Part shown: piece after piece, positions 56,506 through 64,000 of the stretch
How the letters are laid out: every line of letters starts with the position of its first letter
How positions within the stretch are numbered: the first letter of the stretch is position 1
DNA from: Skermanella rosea
GTDB taxonomy: Bacteria > Pseudomonadota > Alphaproteobacteria > Azospirillales > Azospirillaceae
DNA: 64,000 bases
NCBI RefSeq assembly: GCF_016806835.2
Contig: NZ_CP086111.1
Location: forward strand, 3,589,471 to 3,653,470
Direction of reading: 5' to 3'
Notes under the pieces: model-generated
Seen by the model: the letters and a program-made list of their open reading frames with translations, nothing else
The model's database searches: none
Told to the model about the DNA's origin: nothing
Made by a program: the position numbers and the translations under genes

Positions 56506-58388
56506 TCGAACTCATCGCGCAGAACATGGCGCCCATCATGTTCGTGGCGCTCGTGCTCTTCCTGCTCCTGGGCTATCCCGTGGCCTTCGCGCTCGCCGCG
56601 AACGGCCTGCTGTTCTTCGTCATCGCGGTCGAGCTGGCGCCTTTCTCCAACGGGGAGATCACGCTGTCCTGGCCGCTCCTCCAGGCGATGCCGGAACGCG
56701 TTTTCCAGACCATGGCGAACGAGACGCTCCTGGCGATCCCGTTCTTCACCTTCATGGGCCTGATCCTGGAACGGTCCGGAATGGCCGAGGATCTGCTCGA
56801 CACGATCGGCCAGCTCTTCGGAACCATCCGCGGCGGCCTGGCCTTCGCGGTCATCTTCGTGGGAGCCCTGCTGGCGGCGACCACCGGCGTCGTGGCGGCA
56901 TCGGTGATCTCCATGGGTCTGATCTCCCTGCCCATCATGATGCGCTACGGCTACGACAGCCGGCTGGCGACCGGCGTCATCGCGGCATCGGGAACCCTGG
57001 CCCAGATCATCCCGCCGTCCCTGGTGCTGATCGTGATGGCCGACCAGCTCGGCCGCTCGGTCGGCGACATGTACGAGGGCGCCTTCCTTCCGGGCCTGGT
57101 CCTCACGGGCCTCTATGTCGGCTACGTCTTCCTCATCACGCTGCTGAAGCCGCAAGCGGCCCCGGGCCTGCCGCTGGACGCGATCGGCTACCACGAACCC
57201 AACAACACGCGCGGGACCTGGCAGCTCGGCCTGCTCGCCGTCTTCTCCGGGCTTGTCGGCTATTACGTGATGCTCCAGACCGGCATCGCCGGGGGCGCCG
57301 ATTTCGTCATCCTGCTGATCTCCGTCGCGGTCGTCGTGGCGCTGGTCTGCGCCGTGCTGAACCGGCTGTTCGGCGCGGAGCGGGTACTGGCGACGGCGAT
57401 CCTGACCGCCGTGCTGGCGGCCGCCTGGTGGTATGCCGGCCAGACCGGCAGCCTGGCCTGGACCGTCGCCGCCGAAATGGCGGTCGCGGCGGCCGGCTAC
57501 GCGCTTCTGGTCGGCGTCGTCGAGCGCATGACGGGCCTGCGCCTGATGTCCAGGATCGCGGAGCAGGTCACCTTCGTGATGGTGCCGCCGCTTCTCCTGA
57601 TCTTCCTCGTCCTCGGCACCATCTTCATCGGTCTGGCGACGCCGACCGAGGGCGGCGCCATGGGCGCGCTGGGCGCCGTGATCCTGGCGGGGATCAAGCG
57701 CATCCTGGACCGCAACCCGGACCGCCTGAACCCGGCGATCATCCGTCAGGCGACCGAGTCCACCGCCAAGCTGTCGGCCTTCGTGCTGTTCATCCTGCTC
57801 GGCGCCCGCGTGTTCTCGCTCACCTTCTACGGCGTCAACGGACACCTCTGGGTCGAGCACCTGCTGACGTCGCTGCCGGGAGGCCAGACCGGCTTCCTGA
57901 TCGTCGTCAACGTGATGGTGTTCCTGCTGGCGTTCTTCCTGGACTTCTTCGAACTGGCCTTCATCGTCATCCCCCTGCTGGCGCCGGCCGCCGACAAGCT
58001 GGGAATCGACCTGATCTGGTTCGGCGTGATCCTGGGCGTCAACATGCAGACCAGCTTCATGCACCCGCCCTTCGGGTTCGCCCTGTTCTATCTGCGGTCC
58101 GTGGCGCCCAAGGTGCCGTATATCGACCGGGTCACCAAGAGGCGCATGGAACCGATCGCGACCAGCCAGATCTACTGGGGCGCCGTGCCCTTCGTGATCA
58201 TCCAGTGCATCATGGTCGGTATCCTGATCCTGTTCCCGGATCTGGTGATGCACTACAAGGCGTCGGAGACGCGGCTGGACCCGACGGAAGTGCAGCGCCA
58301 GTTCGACAACCTCCAACTCCCCGGCATGGGCGACGGCGACATGCCCGACCTGCCGTCGTTCGACCTGGAACCGCCCAAGATCGAGTAA
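56502..58388 (+). CDS. dctM: TRAP large permease (DctM), long TakM-like form
   Basis: A 628-aa permease, about 200 residues longer than the first DctM. Standard elements FFTFMGLILERSGMAEDLLD, ATTGVVAASVISMGLIS, ASGTLAQIIPPSLVLIVMAD and NMQTSFMHPPFGFALFYLRS are split by an insert (about residues 220-360) with four or five extra hydrophobic helices and an NNTRGTWQLGL loop. Long DctMs of this form pair with TakP-type binding proteins, consistent with its neighbours. The C-terminus is acidic. 102 bp to the kinase gene, containing a perfect palindrome. Confidence 0.93.
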   Translation: MIELIAQNMAPIMFVALVLFLLLGYPVAFALAANGLLFFVIAVELAPFSNGEITLSWPLLQAMPERVFQTMANETLLAIPFFTFMGLILERSGMAEDLLDTIGQLFGTIRGGLAFAVIFVGALLAATTGVVAASVISMGLISLPIMMRYGYDSRLATGVIAASGTLAQIIPPSLVLIVMADQLGRSVGDMYEGAFLPGLVLTGLYVGYVFLITLLKPQAAPGLPLDAIGYHEPNNTRGTWQLGLLAVFSGLVGYYVMLQTGIAGGADFVILLISVAVVVALVCAVLNRLFGAERVLATAILTAVLAAAWWYAGQTGSLAWTVAAEMAVAAAGYALLVGVVERMTGLRLMSRIAEQVTFVMVPPLLLIFLVLGTIFIGLATPTEGGAMGALGAVILAGIKRILDRNPDRLNPAIIRQATESTAKLSAFVLFILLGARVFSLTFYGVNGHLWVEHLLTSLPGGQTGFLIVVNVMVFLLAFFLDFFELAFIVIPLLAPAADKLGIDLIWFGVILGVNMQTSFMHPPFGFALFYLRSVAPKVPYIDRVTKRRMEPIATSQIYWGAVPFVIIQCIMVGILILFPDLVMHYKASETRLDPTEVQRQFDNLQLPGMGDGDMPDLPSFDLEPPKIE

Positions 58389-58442
58389 AGGGTCGATGAA
58401 AGGCCGCCCCGATCCCTCGGAGGGTGATGACCGGGGAGCAGC

Positions 58443-58471
58443 GCTGTTCATCCGTTATGCGGATGAACAGC
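58443..58471. repeat. Perfect 12-bp inverted repeat upstream of the acid-sugar kinase
   Basis: GCTGTTCATCCG and CGGATGAACAGC flank TTATG, between dctM and the kinase gene and 19 bp before its ATG. No T-run follows, so an operator or mRNA hairpin is more likely than a terminator. The regulator is unknown. Confidence 0.7.
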
Positions 58472-58490
58472 GAGTCAGGATGACGGTCCC

Positions 58491-59768
58491 ATGAAGAGAA
58501 CCTCGTCCGGGACCAACCGGTGGCTGATCGTCGCCGACGATCTGACGGGAGCCGCGGACTGCGCGATCGGCTTCGCGAGGCAGGGAACGGCGGCGGCCGT
58601 CGGGTGGGGCGATGCGGCGGATATTGGCGGAGAGTTCCCCGTCTTCTCCTACGACGCCGCCAGCCGCGGCCTGCCGGCGGCCGAGGCGGCGGCGGCCCAT
58701 CGCGCCGCCCTCGCCCGCTTCCTCGACCACGACAGCATCCTTTTCAAGAAGATCGACTCCACGCTCAGGGGCCAGCCCGCCGCCGAGATCGCCGCGGCGC
58801 TGGACGCCGTGCGCGGCCGGGAGGGCCGGGCCTTCGGGATCCTCGCGCCGGCCTTTCCCGCGACCGGCAGGACCACCGAGGGTGGGCGCGTCCATGTCGG
58901 CGGCAGGCCGCTCGAGGAAACCGAGGTCTGGCGGCGCGACCACAGCTATCCGAACGCCGACTTGGTGGAGGTCCTGGCGACGGCTGGAATAACGGGCGTG
59001 AAGGTTCCGCTTGCCACGATCAGGAGCGGAGCGGACGCGCTTCGCGAGGCCTTCGCCGATCTGGCCGACCGCGGAGACGTCGTCGCCGTCTGCGACGCCA
59101 CCACCGGCGATGATCTGGACCGCATCGCCGGGGCGAGCCTGCCGGCCGGGAAGCCGGTGTTCTTCATCGGCAGCGCGGGGCTTGCCCAAGCACTGGCCTC
59201 GGCGGTTCCCGGCGAGCGGTCGAATCCGGTACTCCTGGGCGGGGCCGCCGGCGGCACCCTTGTCGTGGTCGGCTCGCTCGCCGGGGCATCGCGGGCTGCG
59301 GCGCGCAGCCTTGCGGAACTGCCGGGCGTGCGGTACGTCCCTGCGGACCCCACCATCCTGCTCGACGACGGTGCCGCCGCTGACCGCGCCGCCCTGGGAC
59401 GGGCGGTGATCGACGGCCTCAAGTCCGGCGAGGATGTCCTGGTCGAGATCCTGGCGGGCGGAGAACCGGACCTGCGCCTCGGCCCCGGTCTGGCCGCCGG
59501 GATCGCGGACGTGCTGCATCCGGCGGCTTGCCATATAGGTGCCTTCGCGGCTACGGGCGGCGAGACGGCAGCGGCGCTCCTCAGCCGCTTCGGGGTAAGG
59601 GGGCTCCGGGTGATGGACGAAATAGAACCGGGCGTGTCCCTGGGACTGACGCTCGGCGACGTGGCGGTTCCGGTCGCCACCAAGGCAGGCGCCTTCGGCG
59701 ACCAGGACAGCCTGGTGCGGATCGTCCGGCGCCTGCGTTCCATAAGGCAAAAGGGAGTACTGGAATGA
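58491..59768 (+). CDS. Four-carbon acid-sugar kinase family protein (DUF1537)
   Basis: A 425-aa DUF1537 kinase. N-terminal domain: WLIVADDLTGAADCAIGFAR and LFKKIDSTLRGQPAAEIAAA; C-terminal nucleotide-binding domain: HIGAFAATGGETAAALLSRF followed by GVRGLRVMDEIEPGVSLGL. The family phosphorylates C4 acid sugars (D-threonate, D-erythronate or their oxo forms; one branch acts on 3-oxo-isoapionate). Overlap with pdxA2 (ATGA) is the usual dtnK-pdxA2 arrangement. The start (MKRTSSGTNR) has an AGGA ribosome site 12 bases upstream; a palindrome lies just before it. Confidence 0.93.
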   Translation: MKRTSSGTNRWLIVADDLTGAADCAIGFARQGTAAAVGWGDAADIGGEFPVFSYDAASRGLPAAEAAAAHRAALARFLDHDSILFKKIDSTLRGQPAAEIAAALDAVRGREGRAFGILAPAFPATGRTTEGGRVHVGGRPLEETEVWRRDHSYPNADLVEVLATAGITGVKVPLATIRSGADALREAFADLADRGDVVAVCDATTGDDLDRIAGASLPAGKPVFFIGSAGLAQALASAVPGERSNPVLLGGAAGGTLVVVGSLAGASRAAARSLAELPGVRYVPADPTILLDDGAAADRAALGRAVIDGLKSGEDVLVEILAGGEPDLRLGPGLAAGIADVLHPAACHIGAFAATGGETAAALLSRFGVRGLRVMDEIEPGVSLGLTLGDVAVPVATKAGAFGDQDSLVRIVRRLRSIRQKGVLE

Positions 59769-60766
59769 ACCGTCCGACGATAGCGATCACCATGGGCGAT
59801 GCCTCGGGCATCGGTCCGGAAATCATCATGAAGGCGCTGTCCCAGCCCGCCGTGCGGGAAATGTGCAATCCGCTGGTGGTCGGCGATGCGGAGCGCCTTC
59901 GGACGGCCGGCCGGATCGTCGGTTCCCGGCTGCGGGTCGAGAGCCTGGACGATGCGGCACGGATCCGTTTCGAGTCTGACAGCGTGAACTGCGTGGACCT
60001 GAAACTCATCCCCAAGGACCACCCCTTCGGGCAGGTCTCCGCGATTTCCGGCGAGGGATCGTTCCGCTACATCGAGCGCGCGGTGCGGATCGTCGAGGCC
60101 GGCCAGGCGGACGCGATCTGCACGGCCCCGCTCAGCAAGGAAGCGCTGCATGCCGCCGGGCACAAGTATCCGGGCCATACCGAGCTTCTGGCGACGCTGA
60201 CCGGCACGCCCGAGGTCTCGATGATGCTGGTCTCGCCCAAGCTCCGCGTCATCCATGTCACCACGCATATCGGGCTGATCGACGCGGTCGAGCGCATCGA
60301 GCCCGGCCTCGTGGAACGCACGATCGCCCGGGGCCACGACACCCTGGTCAAGGCCGGGATCGCCTCGCCCAAGATCGGCGTCTGCGCGATCAATCCCCAT
60401 GCCGGCGAGAACGGGCTGTTCGGCCGCGGCGAGGAAGCGGTCAAGATTACGCCCGCCGTCGAAGCCTGCCAAGCGAAGGGCTGGGACGTGACGGGACCGC
60501 TGCCGGCCGACACGCTGTTCTTCCTCGCCGGACGCGGCGACTACGACATGGTCGTGGCGATGTACCACGACCAGGGCCACGGCCCGATCAAGGTGCTCGG
60601 CCTGGAAGCGGGCGTGAACATCACGGTCGGCCTGCCGGTGATCCGCACCTCGGTGGACCATGGCACCGCGTTCGACATCGCCGGCAAGGGGATCGCCGAC
60701 GAGCGGAGCCTGATCGAGGCGCTGCGGCAGGCGGCCGACTTGGCGCCAAAGCGGGTCGCCGCCTGA
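59765..60766 (+). CDS. pdxA2: 4-phospho-threonate/erythronate dehydrogenase-type PdxA2
   Basis: A 333-aa PdxA-family enzyme: ITMGDASGIGPEIIMKALSQ, TAPLSKEALHAAGHKYPGHT (metal-binding His), and AMYHDQGHGPIKVLGLEAGV (further metal His), then NITVGLPVIRTSVDHGTAFD. PdxA2 oxidises and decarboxylates the 4-phosphorylated acid sugar made by the adjacent kinase, giving dihydroxyacetone phosphate. Linkage to DUF1537 separates it from biosynthetic PdxA. Last plus-strand gene of the operon, followed by a hairpin. Confidence 0.94.
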   Translation: MNRPTIAITMGDASGIGPEIIMKALSQPAVREMCNPLVVGDAERLRTAGRIVGSRLRVESLDDAARIRFESDSVNCVDLKLIPKDHPFGQVSAISGEGSFRYIERAVRIVEAGQADAICTAPLSKEALHAAGHKYPGHTELLATLTGTPEVSMMLVSPKLRVIHVTTHIGLIDAVERIEPGLVERTIARGHDTLVKAGIASPKIGVCAINPHAGENGLFGRGEEAVKITPAVEACQAKGWDVTGPLPADTLFFLAGRGDYDMVVAMYHDQGHGPIKVLGLEAGVNITVGLPVIRTSVDHGTAFDIAGKGIADERSLIEALRQAADLAPKRVAA

Positions 60767-60779
60767 GGCCGGCGCGGGT

Positions 60780-60825
60780 CCGCTCCCACGGTGAATTCAC
60801 GCCAGCGGATTCACCGTGGGAGCGG
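60780..60825. terminator. Long hairpin between pdxA2 and the SDR gene (bidirectional terminator-like)
   Basis: Perfect 17-bp inverted repeat (arms 60780-60796 and 60809-60825) with a 12-base loop, 14 bp after the pdxA2 stop, and between genes that converge on it. No strong T-run in either direction, so its efficiency is uncertain. Confidence 0.65.
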
Positions 60826-60879
60826 ATTGAGGGCCTCGATCCCGGTTACCGAAGGCCTCACGGTCAGACGCTCAAGTCC

Positions 60880-61614
60880 TCAGACTTGTGCCAGTCCTCC
60901 ATCGACGAAAACCTCGCTGCCGGTCATGAAGCTGCTGTCCGAGGATGCAAGGAATGCGGCCACCGCGGCCGTCTCGGTCGGGTCGCCCATGCGGCCCAGA
61001 GGCGTCGTGCTCCCGAGCGCATCCATCGCTTCCTCACCCAATACCTCCAGCGCCAGTTCCGTCTTTGTTGGCCCAGGAGACAGCACGTTGACGCGGATGC
61101 CCGTGCCGCGCAGATCCAGGGCCCAGCTGCGCGCCAGATTGCGGATCGCGGCCTTGGTCGCGCTGTAGACGCTGAACTGCGGCGTCCCCATCACTCCCGT
61201 GCTCGACCCCGTCAGGATGATCGACGCGCCCTCCGTCATCAGCGGCAGGGCTTTCTGCACCGTGAACACCAGCCCTTTCACATTTACGTCGAAGATCTGA
61301 TCATAATGCTCGGGCGTGATCTCGCCGAGCCGTGCAAACGATCCGGTCCCGGCGTTGGCGAACAGAATGTCGAGCCCGCCTCGTTCGGCTTTGACCGCTT
61401 CGTACAGCCGGTCGAGGTCGGACAGGTTCGTAACCGAGCCCGCCACGGCTCGCGCCGAGGAACCCAGCTTCGCCACGGCGGCGTCGAGCGCCTCCTGCCG
61501 CCGACCGAAGATGTATACGAAGGCTCCTTCATCGACAAACCGTTTGGCGGCCCCGAATCCGATGCCGCTTCCGCCGCCCGTCACCACTGCCGTCTTACCC
61601 TGTAGCCTGCTCAT
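60880..61614 (-). CDS. Short-chain dehydrogenase/reductase
   Basis: A 244-aa classical SDR starting MSRLQGKTAVVTGGGSGIGF (TGxxxGxG cofactor site), with NAGTGSFAR, catalytic Ser in SIILTGSSTGVMGTP and YSATKAAIRNLARSWALDL giving Tyr-x3-Lys. The ATG at 61614 has an AAGGAG ribosome site; an in-frame ATG at 61629 lacks one. Probably NADP(H)-dependent, substrate unknown. Divergent from an HxlR-type regulator, which likely controls it in response to electrophiles or redox stress. Confidence 0.93.
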   Translation of the reverse strand: MSRLQGKTAVVTGGGSGIGFGAAKRFVDEGAFVYIFGRRQEALDAAVAKLGSSARAVAGSVTNLSDLDRLYEAVKAERGGLDILFANAGTGSFARLGEITPEHYDQIFDVNVKGLVFTVQKALPLMTEGASIILTGSSTGVMGTPQFSVYSATKAAIRNLARSWALDLRGTGIRVNVLSPGPTKTELALEVLGEEAMDALGSTTPLGRMGDPTETAAVAAFLASSDSSFMTGSEVFVDGGLAQV

Positions 61615-61698
61615 GATGTGCTCCTTCATCGAGGTTGCACTGAGCTGGCGACCAACCCACCTAAGGACAAGTATGCACCTTTTGGTAAGTGCCCAGAA

Positions 61699-62133
61699 AT
61701 GACACTTGATCCTTCGGACCCGACCCAGCCATCGGCGCGGAATTCACCGTCGGCCCCGAACTGCACCCCTACATTGCCCGGCTTCACTTGCGGCCTCGAC
61801 GCGACCTTGCGGGTCATCGCCGGCAAGTGGAAGCCGCTGATCCTGTATTTCCTCGCCCAAGGCGGCCCGACCCGCTATGGCGAACTCCGGCGAGCCGTGC
61901 GCAACGCCAGCGATAAGATGCTGATCCAGCAGCTCAAGGAACTGGAGGCCGATAATCTCGTGAAGCGGACTGACTACAAGGAAATCCCCCCGCGTGTAGA
62001 CTATAGCCTTACCCCTCTGGGTCGCAGCCTTGCCGAGGCCCTCGTGCCGCTCTGCGCTTGGGGGACGGAGCACATGGCGGAGGTCAGCCGGGTCTTCGCT
62101 CAACGGGAAACCTGGAAAACCAAAGAACGGTAA
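61699..62133 (+). CDS. HxlR-family transcriptional regulator
   Basis: A 144-aa winged-HTH regulator: CGLDATLRVIAGKWKPLILY, GPTRYGELRRAVRNASDKM, LIQQLKELEADNLVKRTDY, YSLTPLGRSLAEALVPLCAW. The Cys just before the HTH in GFTCGLDATL matches the position used for thiol sensing in YodB/HypR-like members. Divergent from the SDR gene across an 84-bp gap containing CACCTTTTGGTAAG, a possible operator. The start was set at MTLDPSDPTQPS; the upstream open frame overlaps that gap. Confidence 0.9.
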   Translation: MTLDPSDPTQPSARNSPSAPNCTPTLPGFTCGLDATLRVIAGKWKPLILYFLAQGGPTRYGELRRAVRNASDKMLIQQLKELEADNLVKRTDYKEIPPRVDYSLTPLGRSLAEALVPLCAWGTEHMAEVSRVFAQRETWKTKER

Positions 62134-62173
62134 ATGGTCGCTACCGTGTCGTGATTACTGGAAGCCCATCCCC

Positions 62174-62686
62174 CTACGGCCGCTGCCAAAGGTCGCACAG
62201 GGGGCCGTTCCGGCCGGTCACCGGGTCAGTATCGGGGAAGCCCAGCCCGGCCATCTTCTCCGCCTCCGCGTCGGTCGGCGCCTCCCGGCTGATGTCCCAG
62301 TCCTGGCCGGGCGGGTAGGCGCCGACCACCAGGAAGTCAGGGCTGGCGTCCAGCCGGCAGTGGCCGGTGCCCGCGGGGAGGACGGCCACGTCTCCGGCCG
62401 TCACCGCGACCTCCTGCCCGTCCGGGCCGCCGAGCATCAGTCTCGCCAAGCCGGCGGCGAACCCGAGCACCTCGTGCGCCGCGGGATGGTAATGGTGGTA
62501 GGGGAAGACGCCGTTCCGCCACTGCGCCGGCCAGCCATTGCGCCCGAACAGCGCCTCGAAGCCGGATGCCGTTTCCTCGGCGGATCTGCCCGCGATCACG
62601 CCCCGATAGAGCAGGACGGGAAGAACCGGGTTGTTCGGCACCCAGCCGTTCCGGGTAAGCAGCAGGGTTTCAGGTCGTCCGGGCAT
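62174..62686 (-). CDS. Cupin-domain protein (YjlB-like)
   Basis: A 170-aa protein with a single cupin barrel: [20 protein letters not shown] supplies the metal His residues and [15 protein letters not shown] the last one. YjlB-like cupins are uncharacterised. The start [15 protein letters not shown] was chosen because it lies close to a GGAAGT ribosome site; a longer frame reaches 62740. Alone on the minus strand between HxlR and the dehydratase gene. Confidence 0.82.
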   Translation of the reverse strand: MPGRPETLLLTRNGWVPNNPVLPVLLYRGVIAGRSAEETASGFEALFGRNGWPAQWRNGVFPYHHYHPAAHEVLGFAAGLARLMLGGPDGQEVAVTAGDVAVLPAGTGHCRLDASPDFLVVGAYPPGQDWDISREAPTDAEAEKMAGLGFPDTDPVTGRNGPLCDLWQRP

Positions 62687-62863
62687 GACTTCCGTTCCCT
62701 TCGAAGATCGTTGAGTCGGATCTTGATAACACCACGTCATCCGATTCGATCACCGGGCCTGGTCACAAAGATTGATTTTTGGATGCAAAGTCCATATTTT
62801 ACCGGCACACCAGATTTCAAGCGGGGCGCACGGCCCCGCGCACAGTCAGAGGAAGCGCCCGCG

Positions 62864-64000
62864 ATGGTTCAGGTTTCTCCCGTCATCCAATTGAATCCGC
62901 TCGACAATGTCGCGGTCGCACGGGTGAAGCTCGCGCCCGGGACCGTGCTCGACGGGTTCGGGATCACGGTCGCGGACGCGGTGCCGCAGGGGCACAAGGT
63001 CGCCGTGACGGGCATCGCCGAGGGGGAGCCGGTGCGCAAGTACGGCCAGATCATCGGCGTCGCCAGCGCCGGGATCGCTCCGGGGCAGCATGTCCATACC
63101 CAAAACCTGGAGATGCGCGACGTCGAGCAGCACCATGATTTCGGCGTGGACGCACGGGAACCCGATTACATCCCCGAGGACCGGCGGGCACGCTTCATGG
63201 GGTATCGGCGGGCAAACGGCAAAGTCGGGACGCGGAACTACATCGCCGTCATTTCCTCGGTGAACTGCTCGGCCACGGTTTCGAAGGCCGTCGCCGACCA
63301 CTTCAACCGGATGGGCGGGCTGGAAGGGCGGCGCAACATCGACGGCGTCGTGGCCCTGACCCATGGCGGCGGCTGCGCCATGAACACCCAGGCGGAGGGA
63401 TACCGCTACCTGACCCGCACCATCTGGGGATACGCGACCCACGCGAATTTCGGCGGCGTGGTCATGATCGGCCTGGGCTGCGAGACCAACCAGATCTCGC
63501 TGATCAAGGAAATGTACGGCCTGACGGAGTCGCCGAACTTCCGCACCATGAACATCCAGGGGGTCGGCGGCACCCGCAAGACCATCGCCAACGCGATCGA
63601 CGTGATCGGCGGGATGCTGGACGAGGTGGATTCGGCACGCCGCACCTCCGAGCCGGTGTCGGAACTCACGCTCGCGCTGGAATGCGGCGGCTCCGACGGC
63701 TATTCCGGGATTTCCGCGAACCCGGCCCTGGGGTACGCGTCCGACCTGCTGATCCGGCACGGCGGCACGACGATCCTCAGCGAGACGCCGGAGATCTACG
63801 GAGCCGAGCATCTGCTGACCCGCCGCGCCGCGTCGCCGGAGGTGGCCCGCAAGCTGCTGGAGCGGATCGAGTGGTGGCGCGACTACGCCGAGCGCAACAA
63901 GGCGGAGTTGAACAACAATCCCTCCTACGGCAACAAGGCCGGCGGGCTCACCACGATCCTGGAGAAGTCGCTGGGCGCGGTCGCCAAGGGCGGCAACTCG
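62864..64000 (+). CDS. UxaA/galactarate dehydratase-type enzyme (5' part, cut by window edge)
   Basis: At least 379 codons, running off the right edge. The N-terminus has a SAF-type domain (about residues 10-90: LNPLDNVAVARVKLAPG, IGVASAGIAPGQHVHTQN). A linker with GYRRANGKVGTRNYIAVISS leads into the dehydratase domain: GGGCAMNTQAEGYRYLTRTI, GLGCETNQISLIKEMYG, ALECGGSDGYSGISANP. This is the altronate/D-galactarate dehydratase family, which removes water from sugar acids to give 2-keto-3-deoxy acids. It starts a new plus-strand unit after a GAGGAAG ribosome site and fits the sugar-acid theme. Confidence 0.93.
   Translation, partial: MVQVSPVIQLNPLDNVAVARVKLAPGTVLDGFGITVADAVPQGHKVAVTGIAEGEPVRKYGQIIGVASAGIAPGQHVHTQNLEMRDVEQHHDFGVDAREPDYIPEDRRARFMGYRRANGKVGTRNYIAVISSVNCSATVSKAVADHFNRMGGLEGRRNIDGVVALTHGGGCAMNTQAEGYRYLTRTIWGYATHANFGGVVMIGLGCETNQISLIKEMYGLTESPNFRTMNIQGVGGTRKTIANAIDVIGGMLDEVDSARRTSEPVSELTLALECGGSDGYSGISANPALGYASDLLIRHGGTTILSETPEIYGAEHLLTRRAASPEVARKLLERIEWWRDYAERNKAELNNNPSYGNKAGGLTTILEKSLGAVAKGGNS

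Noticed and set aside
56211-58451. Long minus-strand frame (746 codons) opposite the long DctM
   Set aside because: Composition is dominated by Asp/Gln/His/Arg as expected from the complement of membrane-protein codons, with no recognisable domain.

Overview
This is GC-rich DNA from a diazotrophic alphaproteobacterium, most likely of the Azospirillum/Skermanella group (Rhodospirillales). The evidence is the nifHDK-nifEN-nifX-fdxB-nifQ order, a draTG pair divergent from nifH, the high GC content, and NifA/sigma-54 control sites. The genus assignment is inference. I see no tRNA, rRNA, CRISPR array or transposase. Layout, 1-31.6 kb (nif island): Four minus-strand transcription blocks can be read. 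Block 1 is fixABC (fixC cut by the window edge), with its own promoter and NifA site at 2393-2514. Block 2 is iscA-nifU-nifS-nifV-cysE-nifW. Block 3 is nifH-D-K-E-N-X, two small nif-linked genes, fdxB and nifQ. Block 4 is nifB-fdxN-TPR-LRV-nifZ-nifZ2-nifS2-nifT, a 93-aa gene, a DegT-like gene and a SIR2-like gene. Each block starts behind a -24/-12 (GG-N10-GC) element with at least one perfect TGT-N10-ACA activator site roughly 85-125 bp further upstream. On the plus strand between blocks lie draT, draG, an ArsC-like nitrogenase-associated gene, a glutamine amidotransferase and a hybrid histidine kinase; a nif-flanking TPR-like gene and a 5'-truncated PP2C phosphatase relic sit near 8-9 kb. 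Together these supply nitrogenase structural proteins, Fe-S and FeMo-cofactor assembly, homocitrate, electron delivery (FixABC, FdxB, FdxN) and post-translational switching of NifH (DraT/DraG). Layout, 32-42.7 kb (accessory region): It holds a transglutaminase pair with small genes, a repeat-bearing intergenic stretch, then an unusual five-gene plus-strand set: a hemopexin-repeat protein with a C-terminal peptidase-like domain, two large proteins of unknown function that look like distant paralogues, an M15-type peptidase with a peptidoglycan-binding tail, and a small exported protein. This set is the best candidate for an undescribed system. Layout, 42.7-64 kb (acid-sugar catabolism): A glycerol-dehydrogenase-like enzyme, a LysR regulator, a SAF-domain oxidoreductase, a complete TRAP transporter (DctPQM), an EamA exporter, a cupin, an additional DctP, an iron alcohol dehydrogenase, a DapA-like aldolase, a second DctPQM, a four-carbon acid-sugar kinase (DUF1537), PdxA2, an SDR with a divergent HxlR regulator, a second cupin, and the start of a UxaA/galactarate dehydratase-type enzyme. 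The kinase-PdxA2 pair points to phosphorylation, then oxidation/decarboxylation, of a C4 acid sugar such as threonate or erythronate; the exact substrate cannot be read from the sequence.
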